A stretch of 37,950 nt of DNA from Marinobacter sp. ELB17 (GCF_000169375.1 NZ_AAXY01000031.1:1-37950), one strand, 5' to 3'. Counted from the stretch's first letter, positions 24,577 through 33,021 are shown. Notes: generated by a model from the sequence alone, not told the origin. Numbers and translations are program-made.

Positions 24577-25449
24577 ATGCACAAACCGTCGCGCCCGCTG
24601 GGCTCACCCGACACCTACAACGACCGAATTCGTATTGTTCTGGTGGAAACCTCCCACTCTGGCAACATTGGTGCGGTAGCGCGAGCCATGAAAAATATGG
24701 GGTTGGGAAATCTGTGGATGGTGAACCCGCGATCGTTCCCGGATGAAACTTCGTACGCTCGAGCCGCCGGAGCATCGGATGTTCTGGACACTGCAACCGT
24801 GGTGGGCAGCCTTGATGAAGCACTGGCAGATTGCGTGTTGGTGATGGGCACCAGCGCTCGCGGGCGCAAGGTGCCCTGGCCAGTGATGCCGCCGGATCAG
24901 GCCGCAACTGCGGCAGCCAGTCATTGCGGCCAAGGCACAGTAGCGCTGGTGTTCGGCCGAGAGAATCATGGGTTGAGCAACGAGGAACTGCAACGTTGCC
25001 ACTATCATATTCATATTCCGTCCAATCCGGATTACAGCTCATTGAATCTGGCGATGGCGGTTCAGGTCATGTGTTATGAATTGCGTATGAGTTATCTGAA
25101 GGGCCTTGAATCAGATGCCCGGCGGCCTTATTTAGAGCGGATTGCGCAGCCTGGTGACGCCGGGTGGGACGTTGCTCCTGCCAGCGTTGGCGATGTCGAA
25201 GGTTTTTTTGGCCATTTGCAGCAGGTGCTGGAAGAAATCGATTTCCATCGCCGGGACAAACCGCGCCAACTGATGGCGCGTCTGCGCAGGTTGTTCCAGC
25301 GAGCGAAAATGGACCAGATGGAAGTTAATATCCTGAGAGGTGTTTTGTCGGCCGTTCAAAAAACAGCAGGCGCCTCGGGAATCGAGCAATCAACCTCCGG
25401 TACCGGGCCACAAGCGCCGGAGCAGGACCAAGGCAAAAGTCATGTTTAG
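24577..25449 (+). CDS. trmJ: tRNA (cytidine/uridine-2'-O-)-methyltransferase TrmJ
   Basis: TrmJ methylates the 2'-OH of nucleotide 32 in tRNA anticodon loops using SAM. The 290-residue protein has the SPOUT-family blocks VLVETSHSGNIGAVARAMKN near residues 21-40, ALVFGRENHGLSNEE near 123-137, and PSNPDYSSLNLAMAVQV near 148-164. The C-terminal helical tail is family-typical. The suhB-trmJ divergent pair is conserved in gammaproteobacteria. Its stop overlaps the cysE start by eight bases. Confidence 0.94.
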   Translation: MHKPSRPLGSPDTYNDRIRIVLVETSHSGNIGAVARAMKNMGLGNLWMVNPRSFPDETSYARAAGASDVLDTATVVGSLDEALADCVLVMGTSARGRKVPWPVMPPDQAATAAASHCGQGTVALVFGRENHGLSNEELQRCHYHIHIPSNPDYSSLNLAMAVQVMCYELRMSYLKGLESDARRPYLERIAQPGDAGWDVAPASVGDVEGFFGHLQQVLEEIDFHRRDKPRQLMARLRRLFQRAKMDQMEVNILRGVLSAVQKTAGASGIEQSTSGTGPQAPEQDQGKSHV

Positions 25450-26383
25450 ACATTTAAGAGAAGATATCGCCAGCGTGTTCCGCCGCGATCCCGCTGCGCG
25501 TAATACCTTTGAAGTTCTGACCAACTATCCTGGCCTGCACGCACTTTTACTGCATCGGGTGGCACACTGGTTATGGGGGGTGGGCCTGAAGTGGCTGGCC
25601 CGTACCCTTTCTACGCTTACGCGTTGGTTTACGGGTATCGAGATTCATCCCGGTGCCACCATTGGTCGGCGCTTTTTCATCGACCACGGTATGGGTGTGG
25701 TTATTGGTGAAACCACGGTCATTGGTGACGATGTTACGCTGTATCAAGGCGTTACCCTGGGCGGCACCAGTTGGAATAAGGGCAAGCGCCATCCGACCAT
25801 TGGTGACGGGGTGGTCGTAGGCGCCGGAGCCAAAATATTGGGGCCCTTTGAAGTAGGCGCCGGTGCCAAAGTGGGTTCCAACTCCGTGGTCACAAAAGCG
25901 GTGCCAGCTGGCGCAACCGTTGTTGGCATACCGGGCCGCGTGATTGAAAAAGACAAAGACGAGCGAAGCTCGCGGCGCCGGGAAATGGAAGAGCGCATGG
26001 GCTTTGATGCCTATGGCGTTACCGAAGAAATGCCAGACCCTCTGGCGCGGGCAATGCGTTCGCTGCTCGATCACATGCACGCGGTAGACGATCGTATGGA
26101 AATAATGTGCAAAGCCTTGCGCAAGGTAAGCGCCGACTATCCGAACGGAGACTTGCCGGTGTTGTCAGAGGACGATTTTGATTGCTTACGCGATACAGAC
26201 AGTGATGCCGCGCGCAAAAAAACCCGCGAAGACGCAAAAGTGGTTGCAGCGGCGGCGGTCGAGCCGAGCACCAAAGCGAGTAGTATAATCAGTGCGCACG
26301 AGAGCGCTAAAAAGAGTGCCGAAGAGAGTGCCGAAGAGGGCACCAAAAAGAATGCAAGCGAGCCCACCAAGGATAGCCGCTGA
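25442..26383 (+). CDS. cysE: Serine O-acetyltransferase with long charged C-terminal tail
   Basis: CysE acetylates serine from acetyl-CoA, the committed step of cysteine synthesis. The left-handed beta-helix hexapeptide repeats run from about residue 65 (IEIHPGATIG) to 175, with the catalytic DHGMGVVIGET block at about 80-90. The core is the short EpsC/NifP-like form. From about residue 258 to the end (313) it has an unusual low-complexity tail rich in K, E, S and A, with near-repeated SAEES/SAEEG units. The ATG at 25442 overlaps trmJ. It supplies cysteine for the iscS desulfurase encoded downstream. Confidence 0.92.
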   Translation: MFRHLREDIASVFRRDPAARNTFEVLTNYPGLHALLLHRVAHWLWGVGLKWLARTLSTLTRWFTGIEIHPGATIGRRFFIDHGMGVVIGETTVIGDDVTLYQGVTLGGTSWNKGKRHPTIGDGVVVGAGAKILGPFEVGAGAKVGSNSVVTKAVPAGATVVGIPGRVIEKDKDERSSRRREMEERMGFDAYGVTEEMPDPLARAMRSLLDHMHAVDDRMEIMCKALRKVSADYPNGDLPVLSEDDFDCLRDTDSDAARKKTREDAKVVAAAAVEPSTKASSIISAHESAKKSAEESAEEGTKKNASEPTKDSR

Positions 26384-26416
26384 ATACTTGACTGAATTAG
26401 TAGGTCAATTCATACT
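26384..26416 (+). promoter_or_regulatory. iscR promoter overlapped by a type 1 IscR-binding site
   Basis: TTGACT (26388-26393) and CATACT (26411-26416) are 17 bases apart. Positions 26384-26408 match the 25-bp E. coli type 1 IscR site consensus at about 21 positions, with half-sites ATACTTGACT and AGTAGGTCAA. The site covers the -35 and spacer, as in the autorepressed E. coli isc promoter. Holo-IscR should repress its own synthesis here. The site begins directly after the cysE stop. Confidence 0.75.
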
Positions 26417-26460
26417 TGTGTTTGCGAATCGAGGTCAATTCCCATCGCGGGGCGGAGTTT

Positions 26461-26958
26461 ATGAAGTTGACAACAAAAGGCCGGTATGCGGTAACCGCTA
26501 TGCTAGACCTTGCACTGCACGGTGACCACGGGCCGGTTACGCTCGCTGACATATCAGCCCGCCAGGAAATCTCCCTGTCGTATCTGGAACAGCTATTTTC
26601 GCGGCTGCGGCGCAGGCACTTGGTGGCCAGCATTCGCGGCCCGGGTGGTGGTTATCGCCTGAGTCGCGGCGCCAATGCCATTTTTATATCAGAGGTGGTA
26701 GAGGCGGTCAGCGAGTCACTTGATACCACACGCTGTGGCAACAAGGGCGATTGTCAGAGCGGCGAGAAATGCCTGACTCATCACCTATGGTCTGACCTCA
26801 GCGAGCAGATTCATCAGTTTTTGGATAACATTAGCTTGAACGACCTGATGGAAAAACGTGAAATCCGCCAAGTGGCGGACCGCCAAAATCTGCGCCAGAG
26901 CGCTGCAGGTTTTGAAACGATCAACACCCGGCTGCTAAGCGAACAGGCTCCGGTTTAA
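26461..26958 (+). CDS. iscR: Fe-S cluster-sensing transcription regulator IscR
   Basis: IscR is an Rrf2-family repressor that reads cellular Fe-S status. The 165-residue protein begins MKLTTKGRYAVTAMLDLA, has the winged helix with SLSYLEQLF and IRGPGGGYRLSR, and all [2Fe-2S] ligands at the E. coli positions: C92, C98, C104 and H107. The open frame extends to 26416, but the ATG at 26461 has GGGGCGGAG upstream and matches the family start. It is the first gene of a short iscR-iscS unit, and its promoter carries an IscR box. Confidence 0.96.
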   Translation: MKLTTKGRYAVTAMLDLALHGDHGPVTLADISARQEISLSYLEQLFSRLRRRHLVASIRGPGGGYRLSRGANAIFISEVVEAVSESLDTTRCGNKGDCQSGEKCLTHHLWSDLSEQIHQFLDNISLNDLMEKREIRQVADRQNLRQSAAGFETINTRLLSEQAPV

Positions 26959-26974
26959 GTCTGGTTTTAACACC

Positions 26975-28162
26975 ATGAAGAAACCCGTTTACCTCGATTA
27001 TGCGGCCGCTACGCCCGCAGATTTCGCCGTCGCCGAAGAAATGATGCGTTACCTGACATTGGATGGCGTCTTTGGTAACCCTGCCTCGCGGACCCATGGT
27101 TATGGCTGGCAGGCCGAAGCGGCGGTAGAAACTGCACGCCGCCAGGTGGCAACATTGATTAACGCCGACCCCCGCGAGATCGTATGGACATCTGGCGCGA
27201 CCGAGTCTGACAATCTGGCGATTAAAGGCGCGGTGGCCGGGCACAATGCTCCCCACATTATTACCTCCATGATCGAACATAAAGCCGTTCTGGATACCTG
27301 TGGCTGGCTGCAGGAGCAGGGCGTGAAGGTTACCTGGCTGAAGCCTGATGCCTGTGGGCGTATTCACGTTGGACAAGTGGTTGAGGCGCTGACGCCAGAG
27401 ACCGTGCTTGTGAGCCTGATGCTGGTAAACAACGAATTGGGCAGCATTAGTGACATTGCGGCCATTGGCGCCCAACTGCGCGGCCGCGGTGTGCTTTTTC
27501 ATGTTGATGCGGCCCAGGCCCCCGGAAAAATACCGGTGGATGTAAAGGCCTTGAACGCCGACTTGCTGTCGCTGTCGGCGCATAAGGTTTATGGCCCCAA
27601 AGGGATAGGCGCGCTTTACGTGCGACGCTCTCCGGATGTGCGTATTCAAGCGCAGATTCACGGTGGCGGTCATGAGCGCGGCATGCGCTCTGGCACCCTG
27701 CCGGCGCATCAAATTGTGGGTATGGGTAAAGCGTTTGAGTTGGCGGCAGACAGCCTTTCTGCCGACAGTGCCAGGCTGGAACAGCTGCGTGGGCGTTTTC
27801 TTGGGGCGCTGGCAGAGCTTGAAGGGGTTTCTCTAAACGGGAGTCTTAATACCGGTCTCAACGGCAGTGAATCCAATGATGACGCCAAACTGCGAGTGCC
27901 CGGCATTATCAATTTGTCGTTCGCGGGCGTTGATGCAGAAACCCTGATGCTGGGCCTGCGTGAATTGGCAGTGTCTTCCGGTTCCGCCTGTTCATCGGCG
28001 ACACTCGATCCGTCTTATGTCTTGCGGGGTATTGGGCTAGACGATAAGCAGGCTCACTGTGCGCTACGGTTTTCATTTGGCCGGTATACCAGCGGCGAAG
28101 AAGTCGACTTTGCGGCGGCACAAATTATTGATGTTGTTGGCCGGCTGCGGTCTGCGCGGTAG
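26975..28162 (+). CDS. iscS: IscS-type cysteine desulfurase lacking the IscU-docking tail
   Basis: A PLP enzyme that converts cysteine to alanine and an enzyme-bound persulfide. Of its 395 residues the PLP lysine is K204 (SAHKVYGPKG), H102, D178 and Q181 are in place, and the persulfide cysteine is C339 (SSGSACSS). It is close to E. coli IscS through residue 392. It then ends LRSAR, without the roughly 19-residue tail that in E. coli IscS contacts IscU. An insertion of about ten residues rich in N, G and D lies at 293-307. iscU and the other isc genes do not follow. It may feed tRNA thiolation or other acceptors instead. Confidence 0.9.
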   Translation: MKKPVYLDYAAATPADFAVAEEMMRYLTLDGVFGNPASRTHGYGWQAEAAVETARRQVATLINADPREIVWTSGATESDNLAIKGAVAGHNAPHIITSMIEHKAVLDTCGWLQEQGVKVTWLKPDACGRIHVGQVVEALTPETVLVSLMLVNNELGSISDIAAIGAQLRGRGVLFHVDAAQAPGKIPVDVKALNADLLSLSAHKVYGPKGIGALYVRRSPDVRIQAQIHGGGHERGMRSGTLPAHQIVGMGKAFELAADSLSADSARLEQLRGRFLGALAELEGVSLNGSLNTGLNGSESNDDAKLRVPGIINLSFAGVDAETLMLGLRELAVSSGSACSSATLDPSYVLRGIGLDDKQAHCALRFSFGRYTSGEEVDFAAAQIIDVVGRLRSAR

Positions 28163-28188
28163 GCACCGGCCCCGTGACTGCGTATAAT
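28160..28188 (+). promoter_or_regulatory. Promoter of ndk
   Basis: A perfect TATAAT (28183-28188) is preceded after 17 bases by TAGGCA (28160-28165, four of six). The ndk start is 41 bases downstream. It shows that ndk begins its own unit immediately after iscS. Confidence 0.55.
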
Positions 28189-28229
28189 TGCAGGCTCGTT
28201 TTTTATCTAACCTCTAATGGAGAATCACC

Positions 28230-28658
28230 ATGGCAAATGAACGCACGCTGTCGATCATCAAGCCTGATGCCGTTGCGAAAAATGTAATCGGCAAAATCAC
28301 CAGCCGTTTTGAAAATGCGGATCTGCATGTTGTTGCAGCAAAAATGATGCACCTGAGCCAAGACCAGGCTGAAGGCTTTTACGCCGAGCACAAAGAGCGT
28401 CCGTTCTTTAACGACCTGGTTGCGTTTATGACGTCTGGCCCAGTGGTTGTTCAGGCTTTGGAAGGCGAAGGCGCCATTTTGAAAAACCGTGACCTGATGG
28501 GTGCGACTAATCCGAAAGAAGCGGAAGCTGGCACCATCCGCGCCGACTTTGCATCGTCTATTGATGCTAACGCGGTCCACGGCTCGGACTCGGCGGCTTC
28601 CGCAGAGCGCGAGATTGCTTATTTTTTCAATGATAACGAAATCTGCCCGCGCGGCTGA
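28230..28658 (+). CDS. ndk: Nucleoside diphosphate kinase
   Basis: Ndk balances nucleoside triphosphates through a phosphohistidine. The 142-residue protein is of standard length. The active-site histidine H117 is in NAVHGSDS, the N-terminal motif is TLSIIKPDAVAKN, and the nucleotide site is RDLMGATNP. AATGGAG lies before the ATG. The next gene, rlmN, follows after 60 bases. Confidence 0.97.
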   Translation: MANERTLSIIKPDAVAKNVIGKITSRFENADLHVVAAKMMHLSQDQAEGFYAEHKERPFFNDLVAFMTSGPVVVQALEGEGAILKNRDLMGATNPKEAEAGTIRADFASSIDANAVHGSDSAASAEREIAYFFNDNEICPRG

Positions 28659-28718
28659 TTTTGTTCACCGGGGGCGGCGTTGCTGCACCCGGAATGGTTA
28701 TTCGATTGAGGTTATATA

Positions 28719-29831
28719 ATGACAGCACCCGCTGAAAAAACAAATCTTCTGGGAATGCCCAAAGCCAAGCTTGAGGCTTATTTTGAGTCCCTGGGGGAAA
28801 AACGTTTTCGCGCTACTCAGGTGCTGCAGTGGGTTCACCAGCGTGGTGTGGGTGACTTCGATGAAATGACCAATATGAGCAAGCCCCTGCGGGACAAGCT
28901 CAAGCTGATTGCCGAAGTACGTGGCCCGGAAGTGGTCTACGACGAATTGGCCAAAGACGGCACCCGTAAATGGGTGATGCGCATGGACAACGGCAACAAC
29001 ATAGAAACCGTGCTGATACCTGACGGTGAGCGTGGCACCCTGTGCGTGTCATCACAGATTGGTTGCAGTCTGGATTGCAGTTTTTGTTCAACGGGTAAGA
29101 GAGGCTTCAACCGTAACCTGACCTCTGCCGAGATTATTGGGCAGGTGTGGGCTGCGCGCAAAACGTTCATGCCCTATGCTCCGGGCCCAGATCGTCCGAT
29201 TACCAACGTGGTGATGATGGGCATGGGCGAGCCTTTGTTGAACTTCGACAACGTCGTAGACGCCATGAACCTGATGATGGAAGACTTGGCCTACGGCATT
29301 TCCAAGCGCCGGGTAACCTTGAGCACGTCGGGCGTGGTTCCAGCGATCGACAAACTGGGTGAGGTTACCGATGTTTCATTGGCTATTTCTTTGCACGCCG
29401 CAAATGATGAATTGCGTAACCAATTAGTTCCTATAAATAAAAAGTACCCAATAGCAGAGTTGCTGGCCGCTACCCGCCGCTATTTAAGCCGTCTGCCAGA
29501 CAAACGCAAGGCAACGATTGAATACACTTTGATGGCTGGTGTGAACGATCATGTCGATCAAGCGCGAGAACTGGCCGAGGTTCTGCGTGGTTTGCCGTGT
29601 AAGATCAACTTGATACCATTCAATCCGTTCCCGGAAAGTGGTTATGAACGCCCGAGCATGAATGCCACCCGACGGTTCCAGACGGTGTTGAACGAGGCAG
29701 GGTACATTGCGACCGTACGTATGCCCCGTGGCGATGACATAGACGCTGCTTGTGGGCAGCTGGTGGGCAAGGTGGAAGACCGAACCCGCCGCAGCGCTCG
29801 CTACATTGCGGTGCAACAGGTTTCAGCGTAA
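28719..29831 (+). CDS. rlmN: Dual-specificity 23S rRNA/tRNA adenine-C2 methyltransferase RlmN
   Basis: A radical SAM enzyme that methylates A2503 of 23S rRNA and A37 of some tRNAs. In this 370-residue protein the cluster cysteines are C116, C120 and C123 (GCSLDCSFC). The catalytic C-terminal cysteine is in DIDAACGQL near residue 348. The resolving cysteine region and the helical N-terminal domain (about 1-95) are normal. It requires a [4Fe-4S] cluster, relevant to the reduced isc locus nearby. A ribosome site is seen only as GAGG. Confidence 0.96.
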   Translation: MTAPAEKTNLLGMPKAKLEAYFESLGEKRFRATQVLQWVHQRGVGDFDEMTNMSKPLRDKLKLIAEVRGPEVVYDELAKDGTRKWVMRMDNGNNIETVLIPDGERGTLCVSSQIGCSLDCSFCSTGKRGFNRNLTSAEIIGQVWAARKTFMPYAPGPDRPITNVVMMGMGEPLLNFDNVVDAMNLMMEDLAYGISKRRVTLSTSGVVPAIDKLGEVTDVSLAISLHAANDELRNQLVPINKKYPIAELLAATRRYLSRLPDKRKATIEYTLMAGVNDHVDQARELAEVLRGLPCKINLIPFNPFPESGYERPSMNATRRFQTVLNEAGYIATVRMPRGDDIDAACGQLVGKVEDRTRRSARYIAVQQVSA

Positions 29832-29892
29832 ATACCCGGCTGTGGATGTGGCAGGCCTTCTCCAATAGCAGCTTCAGGATGAGTTCACGGCT

Positions 29893-30696
29893 ATGGTAAA
29901 TCAGTTTGTCGGTGCCCGTTTTATGATGTCGCTGATGCTGGTGGCAGCGATGTTGTCGGGCTGTGTGACGACCACCGACAGCCGTTTTGCCCGCGAAGCC
30001 GACCGCCAAAAAGCATTGGCAGATTACGTTCAGTTGGCATCAGCGTACATCGGCCAAGGAAATTTTGAGCGAGCCCGTCATCACTTGGACCGAGCTCTGG
30101 AAATTGATTCGAATAATTCGCCGGCGTTAGCCGCAAAGGGCCTTGTTTTCGCCAACGAGGGTGAACCCGAACTGGCTGAAAGCAATTTCAGACGCGCGAT
30201 CTCCGCCGATTCAAAAAATACCCGCGCCAACGTTTATTATGGCGCTTTTTTGTATGGCCAAGGGCGAATGGAGCAGGCACGCGATCAGTTTGCCAAGGCC
30301 TCTGGCGACACCGGTTATCGGGATCGAGGTTCCGTTTTTTTCAACCTGGGAATGACTCAGGAGCAGCTGGGTGATTTTCCAGCTGCGGTTAGCAGCTATC
30401 GCCGTGCCACCGAGTTGGCACGCAGCGATCCTAAAAATTTGCTGGCATTGTCTCGAGTGCTGCTAGAAACCGGTGATGTGAAAGCAGCCGACTTCTATTA
30501 CAGTCAGCTGCTAACTATAATGCAGCGCAGTGACCGCTTGCAGCACTCATCTGAAAGCCTGTTGGTGGGAGTTCGCATTGCCCGCCTGCTGGACAAACGT
30601 GACCAAGAGGCCAGTTTGGCGTTAATGTTGCGGAACAACTTCCCCGAATCAGCAGAACTCCGGCAATACAAGGTACTGATGTCTAATGGCCAATGA
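29893..30696 (+). CDS. pilW: Type IV pilus biogenesis/stability lipoprotein PilW (PilF)
   Basis: PilW/PilF is the outer-membrane pilotin that helps the PilQ secretin assemble. The 267-residue protein has a lipoprotein signal with lipobox LSGC and acylated C24, followed by about six tetratricopeptide repeats from residue 45 on (for example YIGQGNFERARHHLDRALEI). The position between rlmN and rodZ is the conserved one in gammaproteobacteria. Its stop overlaps rodZ by 11 bases. Confidence 0.92.
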   Translation: MVNQFVGARFMMSLMLVAAMLSGCVTTTDSRFAREADRQKALADYVQLASAYIGQGNFERARHHLDRALEIDSNNSPALAAKGLVFANEGEPELAESNFRRAISADSKNTRANVYYGAFLYGQGRMEQARDQFAKASGDTGYRDRGSVFFNLGMTQEQLGDFPAAVSSYRRATELARSDPKNLLALSRVLLETGDVKAADFYYSQLLTIMQRSDRLQHSSESLLVGVRIARLLDKRDQEASLALMLRNNFPESAELRQYKVLMSNGQ

Positions 30697-31717
30697 AGAG
30701 AATCAAGCTGCCCCTGGCAATCGGCCGGTGGGCCCGCAGTTAAAAAAAGCCCGCGAAGCAAAAGGGCTTAGTGTCGTCGAAGTGGCCGAAGCCCAGCATC
30801 TTCGCCCGGTCATTATCCAGGCCATCGAAAATGGCAAATATGAGCTGATTGATACAGAGCTCTTCCTGAAAGGCTACATACGCGCTTATGCGCGCCAAGT
30901 AGGCTTGGATGGTAACGCCCTGATTGCCGACCTTAACCGGGAGCTGGAGCCCATGCGCGAGGAGCAGGCACAGGCTAAAGCTGCAAATCCGTTAATTGAC
31001 ATAGAACGCCGGCGGTGCAAAAAACGCCGTGTAGCCAAAACCGCATTTTGGCTGGTCGCGCTGGCAGTATTGGGCTTTTTGATATTTGCGTTTATTTACA
31101 GTCCTTCGCAGTTGGCGAATTTGCCGGGCGCCGGCGCATTCACCGGTGACACAGCACAACAGAATGCTTTAGAGAGTGGTTTAAACGGTGCCGTAAGTAG
31201 CACCGACGATGACTCAACAACACAATCTACGCCAGATAATTTTCTGCCAAACGAAACGAGTGATGGCGATGTGTCGGCTTCGCCCGCGAACGCAGAGGGT
31301 GCGCTAGAACCGCTTATAGCGGCAGGCACAGGAACTTTTTCTGACGGCGAGGCTCCGGCTGACGGCTCGGGGTCTTCGCCATCGCAGACAGTAGGAAATT
31401 TGACTGCTATCGTCGACAATGATCTTTCGACGTTAGATGCAGAAGAGGCACCCCAAGTTGCCGATAACCGGGGCCGGTTGGAAATTGAATTTATTGATGA
31501 TTGCTGGGTTCAGATTCGAGATGCGTACGGCAGAAGCCTGGCCAGCGGTCTGAAACGCCAGAGCGACCGCATTGATTTGCGCAGCGAAACCGACATTCGC
31601 CTGGTGATTGGTGCCGCTAATGCGATAGGGGCCATGCGCTTTGAAGGCGCCCCGGTCGATCTTGGCAGTAAAGGTATTGTTGGTAATCGCGCCGAGTTTG
31701 TTTTGGCTTTGAATTAA
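30686..31717 (+). CDS. rodZ: Cytoskeletal membrane protein RodZ
   Basis: RodZ links MreB to the cell-wall elongation machinery. The 343-residue protein has an N-terminal helix-turn-helix of the Xre type (about residues 17-82, with LKKAREAKGLSV), then a basic stretch RRRCKKRR, one membrane helix at about 118-137, a long low-complexity periplasmic linker rich in S, D, A and G, and a C-terminal DUF4115 beta domain (about 260-343) with DDCWVQIRDA. All parts are in the family order. The start overlaps pilW. Confidence 0.92.
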   Translation: MANEENQAAPGNRPVGPQLKKAREAKGLSVVEVAEAQHLRPVIIQAIENGKYELIDTELFLKGYIRAYARQVGLDGNALIADLNRELEPMREEQAQAKAANPLIDIERRRCKKRRVAKTAFWLVALAVLGFLIFAFIYSPSQLANLPGAGAFTGDTAQQNALESGLNGAVSSTDDDSTTQSTPDNFLPNETSDGDVSASPANAEGALEPLIAAGTGTFSDGEAPADGSGSSPSQTVGNLTAIVDNDLSTLDAEEAPQVADNRGRLEIEFIDDCWVQIRDAYGRSLASGLKRQSDRIDLRSETDIRLVIGAANAIGAMRFEGAPVDLGSKGIVGNRAEFVLALN

Positions 31718-31769
31718 TAGCTCAACGTAAACGCCGATACTTTTGGTTTTCACAGATGGGTTCTCCCAA

Positions 31770-32888
31770 ATGAAGCACGAATCTCCGATTAAAAGACGTA
31801 AATCCCGCCAGATTATGGTGGGCAATGTGCCAGTGGGTGGCGACGCGCCGATTGCCGTCCAGAGTATGACCAACACTGAAACCTGCGACGTGGAGGCAAC
31901 GCTGGGGCAGATACAGGCCCTTCAAGACGCCGGTGCCGATATTGTCCGCGTGTCTGTGCCGTCAATGGAAGCCGCAGAAGCGTTTGGCCGTATTCGCGCC
32001 CGCGCGGGTGTTCCGCTGGTTGCCGATATTCATTTCGATTACAAGATCGCGTTACGGGTGGCCGAACTGGGCGTTGACTGCATACGCATCAACCCGGGTA
32101 ACATTGGTCGGGAAGACCGCATCAGCGCGGTCATCAGTGCCTGCCGCGACCGCAATATTCCAATTCGGATCGGCGTTAACGCAGGCTCGCTAAGTAAAGA
32201 CCTGCAGCGTAAGTACGGCGAGCCTAATGCAGACGCACTGGTGGAATCTGCCATGCGCAACGTCGATATTCTTGACCGCCACGACTTCCAGAATTTTAAG
32301 GTCAGCCTCAAAGCGTCCGAAGTGTTTATGACGGTAGAAGCCTATCGCAAGATTGCCACGCAGATTGACCAGCCTTTGCACCTAGGCATCACCGAAGCCG
32401 GCGGTTTCCGTTCCGGTACTGTGAAGTCGTCTATCGGGCTTGGTCTATTGTTGATGGATGGTATTGGCGACACTATCCGTGTATCGCTAGCAGCAGATCC
32501 GGTGCAGGAAATTAAGGTTGGCTACGACATACTCAAAAGTTTGCGCTTGCGCTCCCGCGGCATTAACTTTATTGCCTGCCCCAGTTGTTCGCGGCAGAAT
32601 TTCGATGTTATCCAGACCATGAACGATCTGGAAGTGCGTTTGGAAGACGTAAAGGAGGCTCTGGATGTGGCCGTTATTGGTTGTATCGTGAACGGCCCAG
32701 GCGAAGCCAAAGAGGCCGATATTGGTTTGACCGGTGGCAGCCCGAAAAACCTGTTTTATATGAATGGTAAGCCTCAGCAGAAATTGGACAACGCAAATTT
32801 GACTGACGATCTTGAGCGTCTGATTCGCAAAGAAATTGCTCGCCGTCAGGAAACCGAAAAAGCCATTATTGCCCGTTCCGCTGACTGA
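31770..32888 (+). CDS. ispG: 4-hydroxy-3-methylbut-2-enyl diphosphate synthase (GcpE)
   Basis: IspG makes HMBPP in the MEP isoprenoid pathway and carries a [4Fe-4S] cluster. The 372-residue protein has the cluster cysteines in ACPSCSRQ (about residues 269-272) and GCIVNGPGEA (about 305), with the TIM-barrel N-terminus VQSMTNTETCDV. The frame opens at 31743, but the ATG at 31770 gives the family start MKHESPIKRRKS. It depends on Fe-S delivery although this locus lacks an IscU scaffold. Confidence 0.96.
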   Translation: MKHESPIKRRKSRQIMVGNVPVGGDAPIAVQSMTNTETCDVEATLGQIQALQDAGADIVRVSVPSMEAAEAFGRIRARAGVPLVADIHFDYKIALRVAELGVDCIRINPGNIGREDRISAVISACRDRNIPIRIGVNAGSLSKDLQRKYGEPNADALVESAMRNVDILDRHDFQNFKVSLKASEVFMTVEAYRKIATQIDQPLHLGITEAGGFRSGTVKSSIGLGLLLMDGIGDTIRVSLAADPVQEIKVGYDILKSLRLRSRGINFIACPSCSRQNFDVIQTMNDLEVRLEDVKEALDVAVIGCIVNGPGEAKEADIGLTGGSPKNLFYMNGKPQQKLDNANLTDDLERLIRKEIARRQETEKAIIARSAD

Positions 32889-32904
32889 CATGCAACGAAT
32901 ACGG

Positions 32905-32943
32905 TTACACCTATCGATAACACCTATCGATAACACCTATCGA
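32905..32943. repeat. Three tandem copies of a 13-bp unit
   Basis: The unit TAACACCTATCGA occurs three times in a row (32905-32917, 32918-32930, 32931-32943), the first copy having one base changed. Each contains the palindromic ATCGAT or overlaps it. It lies in the 133-base gap between ispG and hisS and could be a slippage-prone leader or a protein-binding array. Confidence 0.9.
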
Positions 32944-33021
32944 TGACAACAGCCACAACAGGTAGACAATGCATTGGCGCAGCGCCATTGCACCAACCAT
33001 AGAGACGTTTAAGGGTTCAAC

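Noticed and set aside
26921..27712. 263-codon minus-strand open frame opposite iscS
   Set aside because: Shadow of a well-conserved desulfurase gene; no ribosome site or domain.
32905..32943. CRISPR-like array
   Set aside because: The copies are only 13 bp, directly adjacent without spacers, and no cas genes are nearby.
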